64,000 bases of DNA, from positions 1 through 64,000 of the forward strand of contig JAFSKR010000043.1 in the NCBI GenBank assembly GCA_017448825.1, written 5' to 3'. The notes beneath the pieces are model-generated. The model was not told where the DNA came from and ran no database searches. It saw only the letters and a list, made by a program, of their open reading frames with translations. The position numbers were made by a program, and so were the translations under genes. Of the stretch, positions 15,236 to 22,228 are shown one piece after another (within the stretch, counting starts at the first letter, position 1; each line of letters begins with the position of its first letter). The DNA comes from Bacteroidaceae bacterium (GTDB taxonomy: Bacteria; Bacteroidota; Bacteroidia; Bacteroidales; Bacteroidaceae).

Positions 15236-16555
15236 ATGAAAGAAAGTGCAGAAAGAATGCAGGGTCAAGGTTACTTGAACCATGCTAAAGTGCAGTCCAT
15301 GTCCTCTAAGGAAGATGAGTTGCTTCCTTATAATTTCCCCATTGAGGACAAGTCGGAGCGAATTATCAAAGTAATCGGTGTTGGCGGTGGCGGTGGTAAC
15401 GCGGTGCAGCACATGTGGGAAGCTGGTGTGAAGAACGTGACGTTTGTGGTGGCTAACACGGATAGCCAGGTGTTGAAGGCAAATCTTGTGCCCAACAAGA
15501 TGCAGATAGGTTCAGGGCTTGGTACGGGTGGAAGACCTGAACTGGGTCGTGAGATGGCAGAAGCGAGTGTTCAGGACATCAAGGCGATGTTTGAGGATGA
15601 CACCAAGATGGTGTTCATTACGGCAGGCATGGGAGGAGGCACGGGAACGGGTGCGGCACCTGTGATTGCTCGTGTGGCAAAGGAAATGGGTATCTTGACG
15701 GTGGGTGTGGTGACGTTGCCTTTCAAAATGGAAGGGAAACAGCGTATCAACAAGGCATTGCAGGGGATGGAGGCGTTGCGGAAGTGTGTGGATTCGCTGA
15801 TCGTGATTAACAACGAGAAGTTGCTGGAGCATGAGGAATACCATAACTTGACATGGGAAGAAGGCATGAAGAAAGCCGATGAGGTGCTGACCATCGCTAC
15901 CAAGACTATTGCCGAAATCATCACGGTGAGAGGACTTATCAATCGTGACTACAATGATGTGAGAACGGTGATGCTGAATGGTGGTGCGGCACTGGTATCG
16001 GTGGCGAAGGCGAGTGGTGAGAAACGTGTGATGAAGGCGATGTCGGAAGCGGTGAGTTCGCCGCTCATTGCCAATGTGGACAAGCAGAAGACCAGAAGGT
16101 TGCTGTACATCGTGTATAGTGGCAATGTGAATCCTGCCAAGATGGACGAACTGGATGAACTCCGCGAGTTCATGGAGAATTTTGATGAGGATATCGAAGT
16201 GCTTTGGGGGCACTACAAGGATGATTCTTTGGGTGATGAAATTAAGGTCTCGGTTGTGGCCACAGGTTTTGATAGCTTAGACAATGTTGAGGAGGAAGAT
16301 AAGTCGGCCGACGAGAAGAATCATTTGAAGTCGTTGCGTGAAAAGTATTACGGTGCGGTTGGCCGAGTGATGGCAAAGTCTTCGGGGGAGAAGGATGAAT
16401 CGCTGTGTTCTGGTGAGGAAGGCACTGTGGGTGTTTCGGATTTAGAAGATACTTCGCAGTCGTTAGATTGTTGCATCAACGAGGAGAAACCTGCTCAGCC
16501 CATCTCTTTCATGGGACGGCTGGTGGCCAAATTGAATCGACTGATGGAAGAGTGA
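15236..16555 (+). CDS. ftsZ: FtsZ-family tubulin-like GTPase, stand-alone copy
   Basis: 439 residues. The tubulin signature GMGGGTGTGAAP is at 131-142, the phosphate-loop glycines GVGGGGGNA near 48-56, and the T7 catalytic loop NRDYND at 236-241, so GTP binding and hydrolysis residues are kept. A Met at residue 22 (MSSKEDELLPYNF) better matches the usual FtsZ start. The C-terminus lacks the usual FtsA-binding peptide and instead ends FMGRLVAKLNRLMEE, a predicted amphipathic helix. Neighbours are not dcw cell-wall genes, so this may be a second, divergent FtsZ. It converges with dinB, 18 nt away. Confidence 0.85.
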   Translation: MKESAERMQGQGYLNHAKVQSMSSKEDELLPYNFPIEDKSERIIKVIGVGGGGGNAVQHMWEAGVKNVTFVVANTDSQVLKANLVPNKMQIGSGLGTGGRPELGREMAEASVQDIKAMFEDDTKMVFITAGMGGGTGTGAAPVIARVAKEMGILTVGVVTLPFKMEGKQRINKALQGMEALRKCVDSLIVINNEKLLEHEEYHNLTWEEGMKKADEVLTIATKTIAEIITVRGLINRDYNDVRTVMLNGGAALVSVAKASGEKRVMKAMSEAVSSPLIANVDKQKTRRLLYIVYSGNVNPAKMDELDELREFMENFDEDIEVLWGHYKDDSLGDEIKVSVVATGFDSLDNVEEEDKSADEKNHLKSLREKYYGAVGRVMAKSSGEKDESLCSGEEGTVGVSDLEDTSQSLDCCINEEKPAQPISFMGRLVAKLNRLMEE

Positions 16556-16573
16556 TGATGGGCGGAGAGAAGT

Positions 16574-17686
16574 CTATAGCTCCCAATCCTCGAAAGGCAA
16601 GTATTGGTCAATCCATTCTTCCCGATGAGGCGCATCCGCTTCGTCGGGAGTATTTTGTGGATTGCCGACCGATAGTCCCAACAGGCGGATGGAGTGCTCA
16701 TCGAATGTGACTTTGTTGAGCAATTCTTTGGTGAGGGGCAGCAGTTGCTCTTTGGTGAGCAGGAGGTCGGGAGATGTGATGGAGCGTGTGATTTGTGTGA
16801 AATCATGGAATTTCACTTTCAGTGTGAGGGTATAGCCTTGAAACTGGGTGCGGTGCAAACGGTCGAGTAGTTCGAGCAGGATGTGGTACAGTTCGATGGT
16901 GACGGCAGAACGGGTGGAGATGTCGTGCTCGAAGGTGTGTTCGCACCCCACGGACTTCCGTACCCAGTCGGTCACCACAGGACGTTCGTCAATGCCTCGT
17001 GCGAAGTCGTAAAACATCTGTCCTGCCTTGCCAAAGGCAGTGGTGAGTCCCTGAAGGGAATAATCTCTCAGTTGTGCTCCGTTGTAGATGCCCATGCGGT
17101 GCATCTTCTCTGCCGTTTTTTTGCCCACCAACCAGAACTTCTCGATGGGCAGCTGTGCGATGAAGGAGAGGGCTCGGTCTGGATGGATGGTGCAGAGCCC
17201 GTTGGGTTTGCGGTAGTCGGAGGCTATCTTGGCAAGAAACTTGCAATAGGAGACACCCGCCGATGCCGTCAGTGAGGTCTCTTCCACGATGCGCCGCTTG
17301 ATGTCCTTGGCAATCTCCATCGCCAATTCCATGCCCTTTTTGTTGGTCGTCACATCAAGGAACGCCTCATCCAACGACAGCGGCTCAATTACATCCGTGT
17401 ATTCGTGCATGATGTCCCGAATCTGATGCGAGACCTCCTTGTACTTTTCGAAATGGGCAGGTACGATGATGAGCTGTGGACAGAGTCGTTTCGCTACCAT
17501 GATGCTTTGTGCCGAATGTACCCCAAACTTGCGGGCTTCGTAGCTGGCGGTCGATACCACACCGCGTTCCCCATCATAACCTACCGCCACGGGGAGTCCC
17601 CGTAGCTCTGGATTGTCCCGTTGCTCTACCGCTGCAAAGAACTGATCCATGTCGATATGGATGATTTTTCGCTGTGTGTCCATCAT
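16574..17686 (-). CDS. dinB: DNA polymerase IV (Y-family translesion polymerase)
   Basis: The chosen start gives 370 residues beginning MMDTQRKIIHIDMDQFFAAVEQ. An upstream in-frame start at 17803 is ruled out because the promoter (17711-17718) lies inside it. Family motifs are HIDMDQFFAAVEQ with the metal-binding aspartate, YEARKFGV, SLDEAFLDVT with the DE pair near 104-105, and the SAGVSYCKFLAKIASDYRKP block. The polymerase bypasses damaged DNA at the cost of fidelity. There is no obvious LexA box at the promoter. The C-terminus does not end in a clear clamp-binding motif. Confidence 0.94.
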   Translation of the reverse strand: MMDTQRKIIHIDMDQFFAAVEQRDNPELRGLPVAVGYDGERGVVSTASYEARKFGVHSAQSIMVAKRLCPQLIIVPAHFEKYKEVSHQIRDIMHEYTDVIEPLSLDEAFLDVTTNKKGMELAMEIAKDIKRRIVEETSLTASAGVSYCKFLAKIASDYRKPNGLCTIHPDRALSFIAQLPIEKFWLVGKKTAEKMHRMGIYNGAQLRDYSLQGLTTAFGKAGQMFYDFARGIDERPVVTDWVRKSVGCEHTFEHDISTRSAVTIELYHILLELLDRLHRTQFQGYTLTLKVKFHDFTQITRSITSPDLLLTKEQLLPLTKELLNKVTFDEHSIRLLGLSVGNPQNTPDEADAPHREEWIDQYLPFEDWEL

Positions 17687-17710
17687 TGTCTTCTGCAAGA
17701 ATTTCACCCA

Positions 17711-17718
17711 CAAAGGTA
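17711..17718 (-). promoter_or_regulatory. -7 box for dinB
   Basis: TACCTTTG on the minus strand, about 25 nt before the dinB start codon. It diverges from the holA promoter at 17783-17790. Confidence 0.7.
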
Positions 17719-17782
17719 CAAAAACTTTTGGAGAACCATGCATTTTTAGGGTGTGCATTACGGCTATATCAGATTTTTCATG

Positions 17783-17790
17783 TACCTTTG
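17783..17790 (+). promoter_or_regulatory. -7 box for holA
   Basis: TACCTTTG. Its position excludes the upstream in-frame start codons at 17674 and 17794 and points to 17806 (or 17812) as the holA start. Confidence 0.7.
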
Positions 17791-17805
17791 CACATGAGAA
17801 CACGT

Positions 17806-18834
17806 ATGTTTATGGCAAAGACAAACATTACACATCGGGAAATTGTGGAGCTGGTGCGGAAACAGGAGTATGCACCCATCTATCTGCTGATGGGGGAGGA
17901 AGCATATTACATTGACCGCATCTCGGAGTACATCGCAGACAATGTGCTGACCAAGGACGAACAGGATTTCAACCAAACGATTATCTATTGTACGCGCGAA
18001 ACCTCGGTGGGAGACATCATCAATTGTGCACGTCGCTATCCTATGATGGCAAAATATCAAGTGATAATTGTTAAAGAAGCACAGAATTTGTTAAAAATTG
18101 ATGAGTTGGCTGTCTATGCTCAAAATCCATTAAAGACCACAATTTTAGTGATTTGCTACAAGAATGGAACTGTGGATGGACGCAAGAAACTGGTGCCGGC
18201 CATCGAGAAAGTGGGCATTGTGTTCGAGAGTAAGAAGCTGAAAGAGGGTATGCTGCCACAGTTCATCGCTGACTATTTGCGCCGCAAACAGGCGAGTATC
18301 GATGAGCGGGCTTGTCAAATCCTTGCCGAAAGTGTAGGGGCAGACCTCAACCGCTTGGCGAGCGAACTGGACAAGCTTGTCCTTGCACTTCCAACGGGGC
18401 AAAATAGGCTCAATGCCGACCTCGTGGAACAGAATGTTGGTATCTCTAAGGAGTTCAATATGTGGGAGTTACGTTCATCTGTTGTCAACAAGGACGTGGC
18501 GAAAGCTAACAAGATTCTCTACCATATGGAACAGAATCCTAAAGACAATCCTCCTGTGATGATCGTGTCCATGCTGTTCAACTTCTTTGCCGTCGTGATG
18601 CAGGCGTTCTATTCGCCCGACCGCTCGGAACAGGGCTTGATGAAGCATCTGGAACTGCGTCAGAGCTGGCAACTGCGGGAATACACCACAGCCATGCGTC
18701 GTTACACGGCCATGAAAACGATGCAAATCATTGGTAAACTGCGCGAGACAGATGCTCGACTCAAGGGTATCAATCGAGGAAACTTGACTGATGCCGACAT
18801 CATGCACGAATTGCTCTTTTTCATCCTGCATTGA
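17806..18834 (+). CDS. holA: DNA polymerase III delta subunit
   Basis: 342 residues from the chosen start (MFMAKTNITHREIVELV); MAKTN two codons later is an alternative. The N-terminal half matches the HolA clamp-loader fold: IYLLMGEEAYYIDRISEYI, then QVIIVKEAQNLLK, and TILVICYKNGTVDGRKKL. The C-terminal part forms the helical collar (WELRSSVVNKDVAKANKILYHME). Delta opens the beta clamp in the clamp loader. A strong terminator follows 119 nt downstream. Confidence 0.93.
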   Translation: MFMAKTNITHREIVELVRKQEYAPIYLLMGEEAYYIDRISEYIADNVLTKDEQDFNQTIIYCTRETSVGDIINCARRYPMMAKYQVIIVKEAQNLLKIDELAVYAQNPLKTTILVICYKNGTVDGRKKLVPAIEKVGIVFESKKLKEGMLPQFIADYLRRKQASIDERACQILAESVGADLNRLASELDKLVLALPTGQNRLNADLVEQNVGISKEFNMWELRSSVVNKDVAKANKILYHMEQNPKDNPPVMIVSMLFNFFAVVMQAFYSPDRSEQGLMKHLELRQSWQLREYTTAMRRYTAMKTMQIIGKLRETDARLKGINRGNLTDADIMHELLFFILH

Positions 18835-18952
18835 GAAGAGGGACCCATCGGGTGACATCCATTCGTCGTCCTCTGCAAAATTTCTTTATGCATATTTTTG
18901 TCTGGGGAAATGGATTCTTTATTTTTGTTCAGAAAAAACTGCCTGAAAAATT

Positions 18953-19004
18953 AAAAGCCACATTTTTTGACATCGTTTTGTGTGTCAAAAAGTGTGGCTT
19001 TTTT
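18953..19004 (+). terminator. 20-bp hairpin terminator after holA
   Basis: AAAAGCCACATTTTTTGACA (18953-18972) pairs with 18983-19002 over 20 bp with one wobble and a 10-nt loop, then runs into a T tract. It is a textbook intrinsic terminator. Confidence 0.88.
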
Positions 19005-19491
19005 GTTGTTTTGAGACGATAAAGAACGAATTTTGGGTTGATTTTTTAGCCTTAAAATCGCAAACAAAATCTCTTTCACCCCAAAAATCGTACAAAAAAA
19101 ATGGGGGAATTTCATCGGAAAATCAGGCATTTAACCCCTGAAAAAGCCCCTCAAAAATACTCTTTTTTTCGAAAAAAAATCGGGTGAAGACCATCTGTGC
19201 GATTCTCGTGAAAATGGGCTTTTTTTCGTCAAAAAAACAACCGCAAAATTTTACGTTAAATAATTTTAAGGTTTCACAGAGTAAACTTTACAAACAGAAA
19301 ATAGGCAAAAAGGCCGATTGATTTTTATAAACGTAACCCCCCGAGGCAGAATGCCCAACATCTTCAAATGGGGTTAACGACGCTTTAGATTCGTAAAGTT
19401 AAAATGTTTCAAAATGTAAACGTTTCTTTATTCATTCCAATTTGCTTGTTTTTAACAGATTGAAATAAGAAAATTTACAGATACTTATTCA
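19005..19491. other. AT-rich stretch without a supported gene
   Basis: The region contains many A and T homopolymers (for example TTTTTTTCGAAAAAAAA near 19166) and several G/C-poor short hairpins. I see no ORF with coding character and no good promoter here. It separates holA from a candidate small membrane protein and the HTH gene. It might encode an unrecognised small RNA, but nothing in the sequence proves this. Confidence 0.5.
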
Positions 19492-19668
19492 ATGAAAACA
19501 ACCGATACTCATCCTTGTAACCCCCCTATTTCAAAAGAAAAACAGACTTTTACGCCCATTTTTACGATTGGTGTTATCGTAATCACTTCAATATCAGTAT
19601 ATATTATCCAATTTTACGAAGTGATGGTAAAAGTCGATTATAGGTATCTGTTTTACACGAGTGCATGA
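19492..19668 (+). CDS. Candidate 58-residue single-pass membrane protein
   Basis: An ATG-initiated frame of 58 codons starting MKTTDTHPCNPPISK, with one predicted transmembrane segment near 21-41 (TPIFTIGVIVITSISVYIIQ). The tail (about 42-58) is short, polar and aromatic. There is no clear promoter or ribosome-binding site, and the surrounding DNA is AT-rich, where hydrophobic ORFs arise by chance. It lies 141 nt upstream of an HTH gene on the same strand. It is listed because an orderly N-in/TM/C-out layout is visible; conservation has not been tested. Confidence 0.3.
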   Translation: MKTTDTHPCNPPISKEKQTFTPIFTIGVIVITSISVYIIQFYEVMVKVDYRYLFYTSA

Positions 19669-19760
19669 TTTTACAATCATATCATCCGGCCTTCTTTTAC
19701 AAAACAAAATAATTGAATTATGAAAATTAAATTTATAATTACAAAAAGAAAGGTAAAAGT

Positions 19761-19791
19761 TTTGATGTTTGGAAAATAGTCCTTACCTTTG
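19761..19791 (+). promoter_or_regulatory. Consensus promoter TTTG-N19-TACCTTTG for the HTH gene
   Basis: The -33 box TTTG is at 19761-19764 and the -7 box TACCTTTG at 19784-19791, with the canonical 19-base spacer. The leader to the ATG at 19810 is only about 13 nt. Confidence 0.85.
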
Positions 19792-19809
19792 TAAAAAAAT
19801 TCAAAAGAC

Positions 19810-20448
19810 ATGACAGATAAGGAAAAAATCGAGCTTATCATCCAAGATAAGCATCTCAACAGTACTCAATTCTGCAATGAGGTGTGCATCGCTCCTGGCA
19901 CACTCTCCCACATCCGCAATGGTCGCACCGAGCCAACCCTCAACATCTTGCGTAGTGTCGCCCAAGCGTTTCCTGACATTAACCCCGCCTGGCTATTTTA
20001 TGGAGAGGAACCAATGTATAAGCCTGTGACCTCTCCTACTCCAGCAGACGATGCCGCTGTAGATGACACATATAATAATATGTCGTCAGCGGACAGTGCC
20101 GACGAGGGACAACTCCTTTTCGACTTCTCGTCAGCCCAATCCGCTTCTCGTTCTCATGGGGTGACAGTTGATGCACCTTCCGTCTCCTCCTCGGCCCCGT
20201 CCTCTCCTCGACGTTCTGCTTCGCCTGTAGTGGCATCCCCCTCCCTGCCTTCTTCCGCTGCGCCCTCATCGGTTTCCCCTCGTCCTTCATCCACTTCCCA
20301 GTCCCGCCCCATTCCTGCCCCCTCTGCCTTCAGTGTACAGGAGGTAGTGGCTGAGACGCTCAAACAGCAACAACGTTCGCTACGGAAAGTGGTTGAAGTG
20401 CGCATCTTCTTCGATGATGGAACCTTTGAAACCTTTGGTGCCAAATGA
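19810..20448 (+). CDS. XRE-like HTH protein with Ser/Pro/Ala-rich linker
   Basis: 212 residues in three parts. An N-terminal XRE-type helix-turn-helix (about 1-65) has FCNEVCIAPGTLSHIRNGRTEP as the turn-recognition segment. A low-complexity linker (about 100-170) is composed mostly of Ser, Pro and Ala. A short conserved-looking C-terminal segment (about 172-212) reads FSVQEVVAETLKQQQRSLRKVVEVRIFFDDG. Similar HTH proteins are common in Bacteroides and Prevotella, and the C-terminal block may bind a partner. The target genes are unknown. The linker's composition differs from neighbouring proteins and suggests a flexible tether. Confidence 0.8.
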   Translation: MTDKEKIELIIQDKHLNSTQFCNEVCIAPGTLSHIRNGRTEPTLNILRSVAQAFPDINPAWLFYGEEPMYKPVTSPTPADDAAVDDTYNNMSSADSADEGQLLFDFSSAQSASRSHGVTVDAPSVSSSAPSSPRRSASPVVASPSLPSSAAPSSVSPRPSSTSQSRPIPAPSAFSVQEVVAETLKQQQRSLRKVVEVRIFFDDGTFETFGAK

Positions 20449-20675
20449 TTTAGTTTTAACAAAAATTAAATGATTTTATCAAAATAGATAAAATTAACAA
20501 TTTGGTGTTATATTAGTTTTTGTTTTGTCAATTTAATTTTGTCTTTGAAATTGTTCCAATTAGGAAATTTGTGGTTATTTGTATATTTCCCGAACAAAGG
20601 GGAGAGGGGAAAAGTGGGAGGAACGAGAGTGAAATAATTTCAATGTGGTTCAATTGTGGCTCTATTAAAGAATGT

Positions 20676-20724
20676 CCAAGATGAAAATACTTATAAATCG
20701 TATAGCTAAGTATTATCATCTTGG
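20676..20724. terminator. 18-bp hairpin beside the tRNA gene
   Basis: CCAAGATGAAAATACTTA (20676-20693) pairs with 20707-20724 with one mismatch. GCGTTTTTG follows on the plus strand. It lies immediately 3' of the leftward tRNA and 3' of the rightward HTH gene, so it can end both. The rest of 20449-20675 is AT-rich with nothing I can name. Confidence 0.7.
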
Positions 20725-20733
20725 GCGTTTTTG

Positions 20734-20807
20734 TGACTCGGATGGGACTCAAACCCATGACCTGCAGAACCGGAATCTGATGCTCTATTCAACTGAGCTA
20801 CCGAGCC
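20734..20807 (-). tRNA. tRNA-Arg (anticodon CCG)
   Basis: Read on the minus strand the acceptor stem GGCTCGG pairs with CCGAGTC, followed by discriminator A. The D-arm sequence is GCTCAGTTGAATAGAGC, the anticodon stem-loop CAGA-TTCCGGT-TCTG (anticodon CCG, reads CGG arginine codons) and the T arm GGGTTTGAGTCCC. The 3' CCA is not encoded. The length is 74 nt with no intron or odd stem. Confidence 0.95.
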
Positions 20808-20898
20808 ATGATGTTACAAATCGTTGGCAAAGATAAGGATTTTTATTGAGATTCTTGATTTTGTTGGGAATTTTTGTTCGATTTTTTGGATTTTGTGT

Positions 20899-20906
20899 TA
20901 ATTTTG
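20899..20906 (+). promoter_or_regulatory. -7 box for the OmpA-like gene
   Basis: TAATTTTG fits TAnnTTTG and lies 27 nt before the chosen start (20933). It therefore excludes the longer in-frame start at 20846. Confidence 0.6.
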
Positions 20907-20932
20907 CAACTCTATCAGATAATTTGGTACAA

Positions 20933-22090
20933 ATGAAATGGCATAATCTTTCTCATTTTTGTGTGATATTCCTGTTGCTTGTTGTTGCAATGGGGGCATC
21001 GGCACAGACGAACGTTACGAAGCACAAGCATGGCGATTGGTACTGGGGATTGGCTGGTGGTTTTAGTCAGTCATTGGCGGAGAATGCCCGAGGCACGGAC
21101 TTCATCGTTCATCAGGTTCCATCTGTCAATATGCTATTAGGACATAACTTTACGCCAGCCTTTGGGTTGCGGTTCACGGGAGGACTCAATATGCAACTTT
21201 CTCGATGCAGTAAGGCGGCTGAGAATGCGATGCCCCAAATATATGGCAACGGACGTTATTCTTTCAAGTGCCTTACGGCCACGCTTTCGGGTATTTTCAA
21301 CATCACTAATGTATTCTTTGGTTATGAGGACGAACGGACGATGACATGGAGTCTCCTCTTTGGTGGGGGCTATCTCAAGACTTTTGGTTTCGATGAACAG
21401 AAAATTTGGTCGTGGAATAAATACTCTTACTATCCAATTAATCCTGATGGAGGTGACTATTTTGTGGGGCATGTGGGGGTTCAGTGTGGCGTGCGTGTCA
21501 ACGAGGCATGGAACATTGATCTTGAGTTGCGCACTAATGCCACAGATAATGCTTATAATGGTGTGGAAAATGGTAATAACATTGATTTCTATCTTGACTT
21601 GATGGTCAATTTTGTCTATCATTTCAAGAATGGTAAGCAGGGGTTGCGCCGTTTCCGTGAACCCAAACGTGAGCCCTATTTTGACCCTGTGCTTATTGAC
21701 CATAGCCGTGACTATACCGAGACCGTTCGTTTTGGGGAGTCGATGTACACTGAGATACCGTTCTATGCAGGATTTTACTATCTCAACTCCGTCACGACGA
21801 AACGTGTTGCCCTTGTGGCGAAGTTCTTGCAGCGGCATCCCGAAGTCAATCTGAACATCGTAGGACACCCCGACATTATTCCTGATGAGGATGTCGAATA
21901 TCATCACCATCTTGCTCAAAAGCGTGCTGAAGAGGTTAGGGATGCCCTTGTTAAGAGGTTCCAGATAGATTCAACACGACTCCGTACCTCTATTGAAGAC
22001 CATGCCTTGCAATCCTTCAAGACCGTGCGTGAGTGGGTGCCAGCCGTCAACTTCATCATGGAAGCTTCAGAAGGAGCGGCAGCTCAATAA
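20933..22090 (+). CDS. OmpA-family outer membrane protein
   Basis: 385 residues from the ATG that follows the promoter. The signal peptide is MKWHNLSHFCVIFLLLVVAM, cleaved after GASA. An N-terminal beta-barrel (about 25-240; repeated aromatic-ended strands) is followed by a C-terminal OmpA-like peptidoglycan-binding domain (about 280-375) with NIVGHPDIIPDEDVEYHHHL and QKRAEEVRDALV. The canonical NxxLSxxRA is replaced by HHHLAQKRA, so it is divergent but recognisable. It is probably a structural porin-like anchor to peptidoglycan. It is monocistronic, with its own hairpin terminator. Confidence 0.85.
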   Translation: MKWHNLSHFCVIFLLLVVAMGASAQTNVTKHKHGDWYWGLAGGFSQSLAENARGTDFIVHQVPSVNMLLGHNFTPAFGLRFTGGLNMQLSRCSKAAENAMPQIYGNGRYSFKCLTATLSGIFNITNVFFGYEDERTMTWSLLFGGGYLKTFGFDEQKIWSWNKYSYYPINPDGGDYFVGHVGVQCGVRVNEAWNIDLELRTNATDNAYNGVENGNNIDFYLDLMVNFVYHFKNGKQGLRRFREPKREPYFDPVLIDHSRDYTETVRFGESMYTEIPFYAGFYYLNSVTTKRVALVAKFLQRHPEVNLNIVGHPDIIPDEDVEYHHHLAQKRAEEVRDALVKRFQIDSTRLRTSIEDHALQSFKTVREWVPAVNFIMEASEGAAAQ

Positions 22091-22173
22091 TAATGAGGAG
22101 GATTGTTTCCTGATTTCTGTATCTTACACCTTTCTTGCTATTTTAGCATCCAACGAAAGGTATTATAAATCGT

Positions 22174-22215
22174 GCTGTATTGTTCCTATTGATATCATTT
22201 CAGGAATAATACAGC
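22174..22215. terminator. Hairpin between convergent OmpA-like and GH127 genes
   Basis: GCTGTATTGTTCCT (22174-22187) pairs with AGGAATAATACAGC (22202-22215), one wobble, 14-nt loop, then TATTGTTTTG on the plus strand. Confidence 0.7.
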
Positions 22216-22228
22216 TATTGTTTTGTGT

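Noticed and set aside
19677-19859. Hydrophobic 60-residue ORF on the minus strand
   Set aside because: It overlaps the consensus promoter and the start of the HTH gene on the other strand; AT-rich DNA readily gives such frames.
20846-20932. Longer N-terminus for the OmpA-like protein
   Set aside because: The -7 box lies inside it, and the shorter start has a normal signal peptide.
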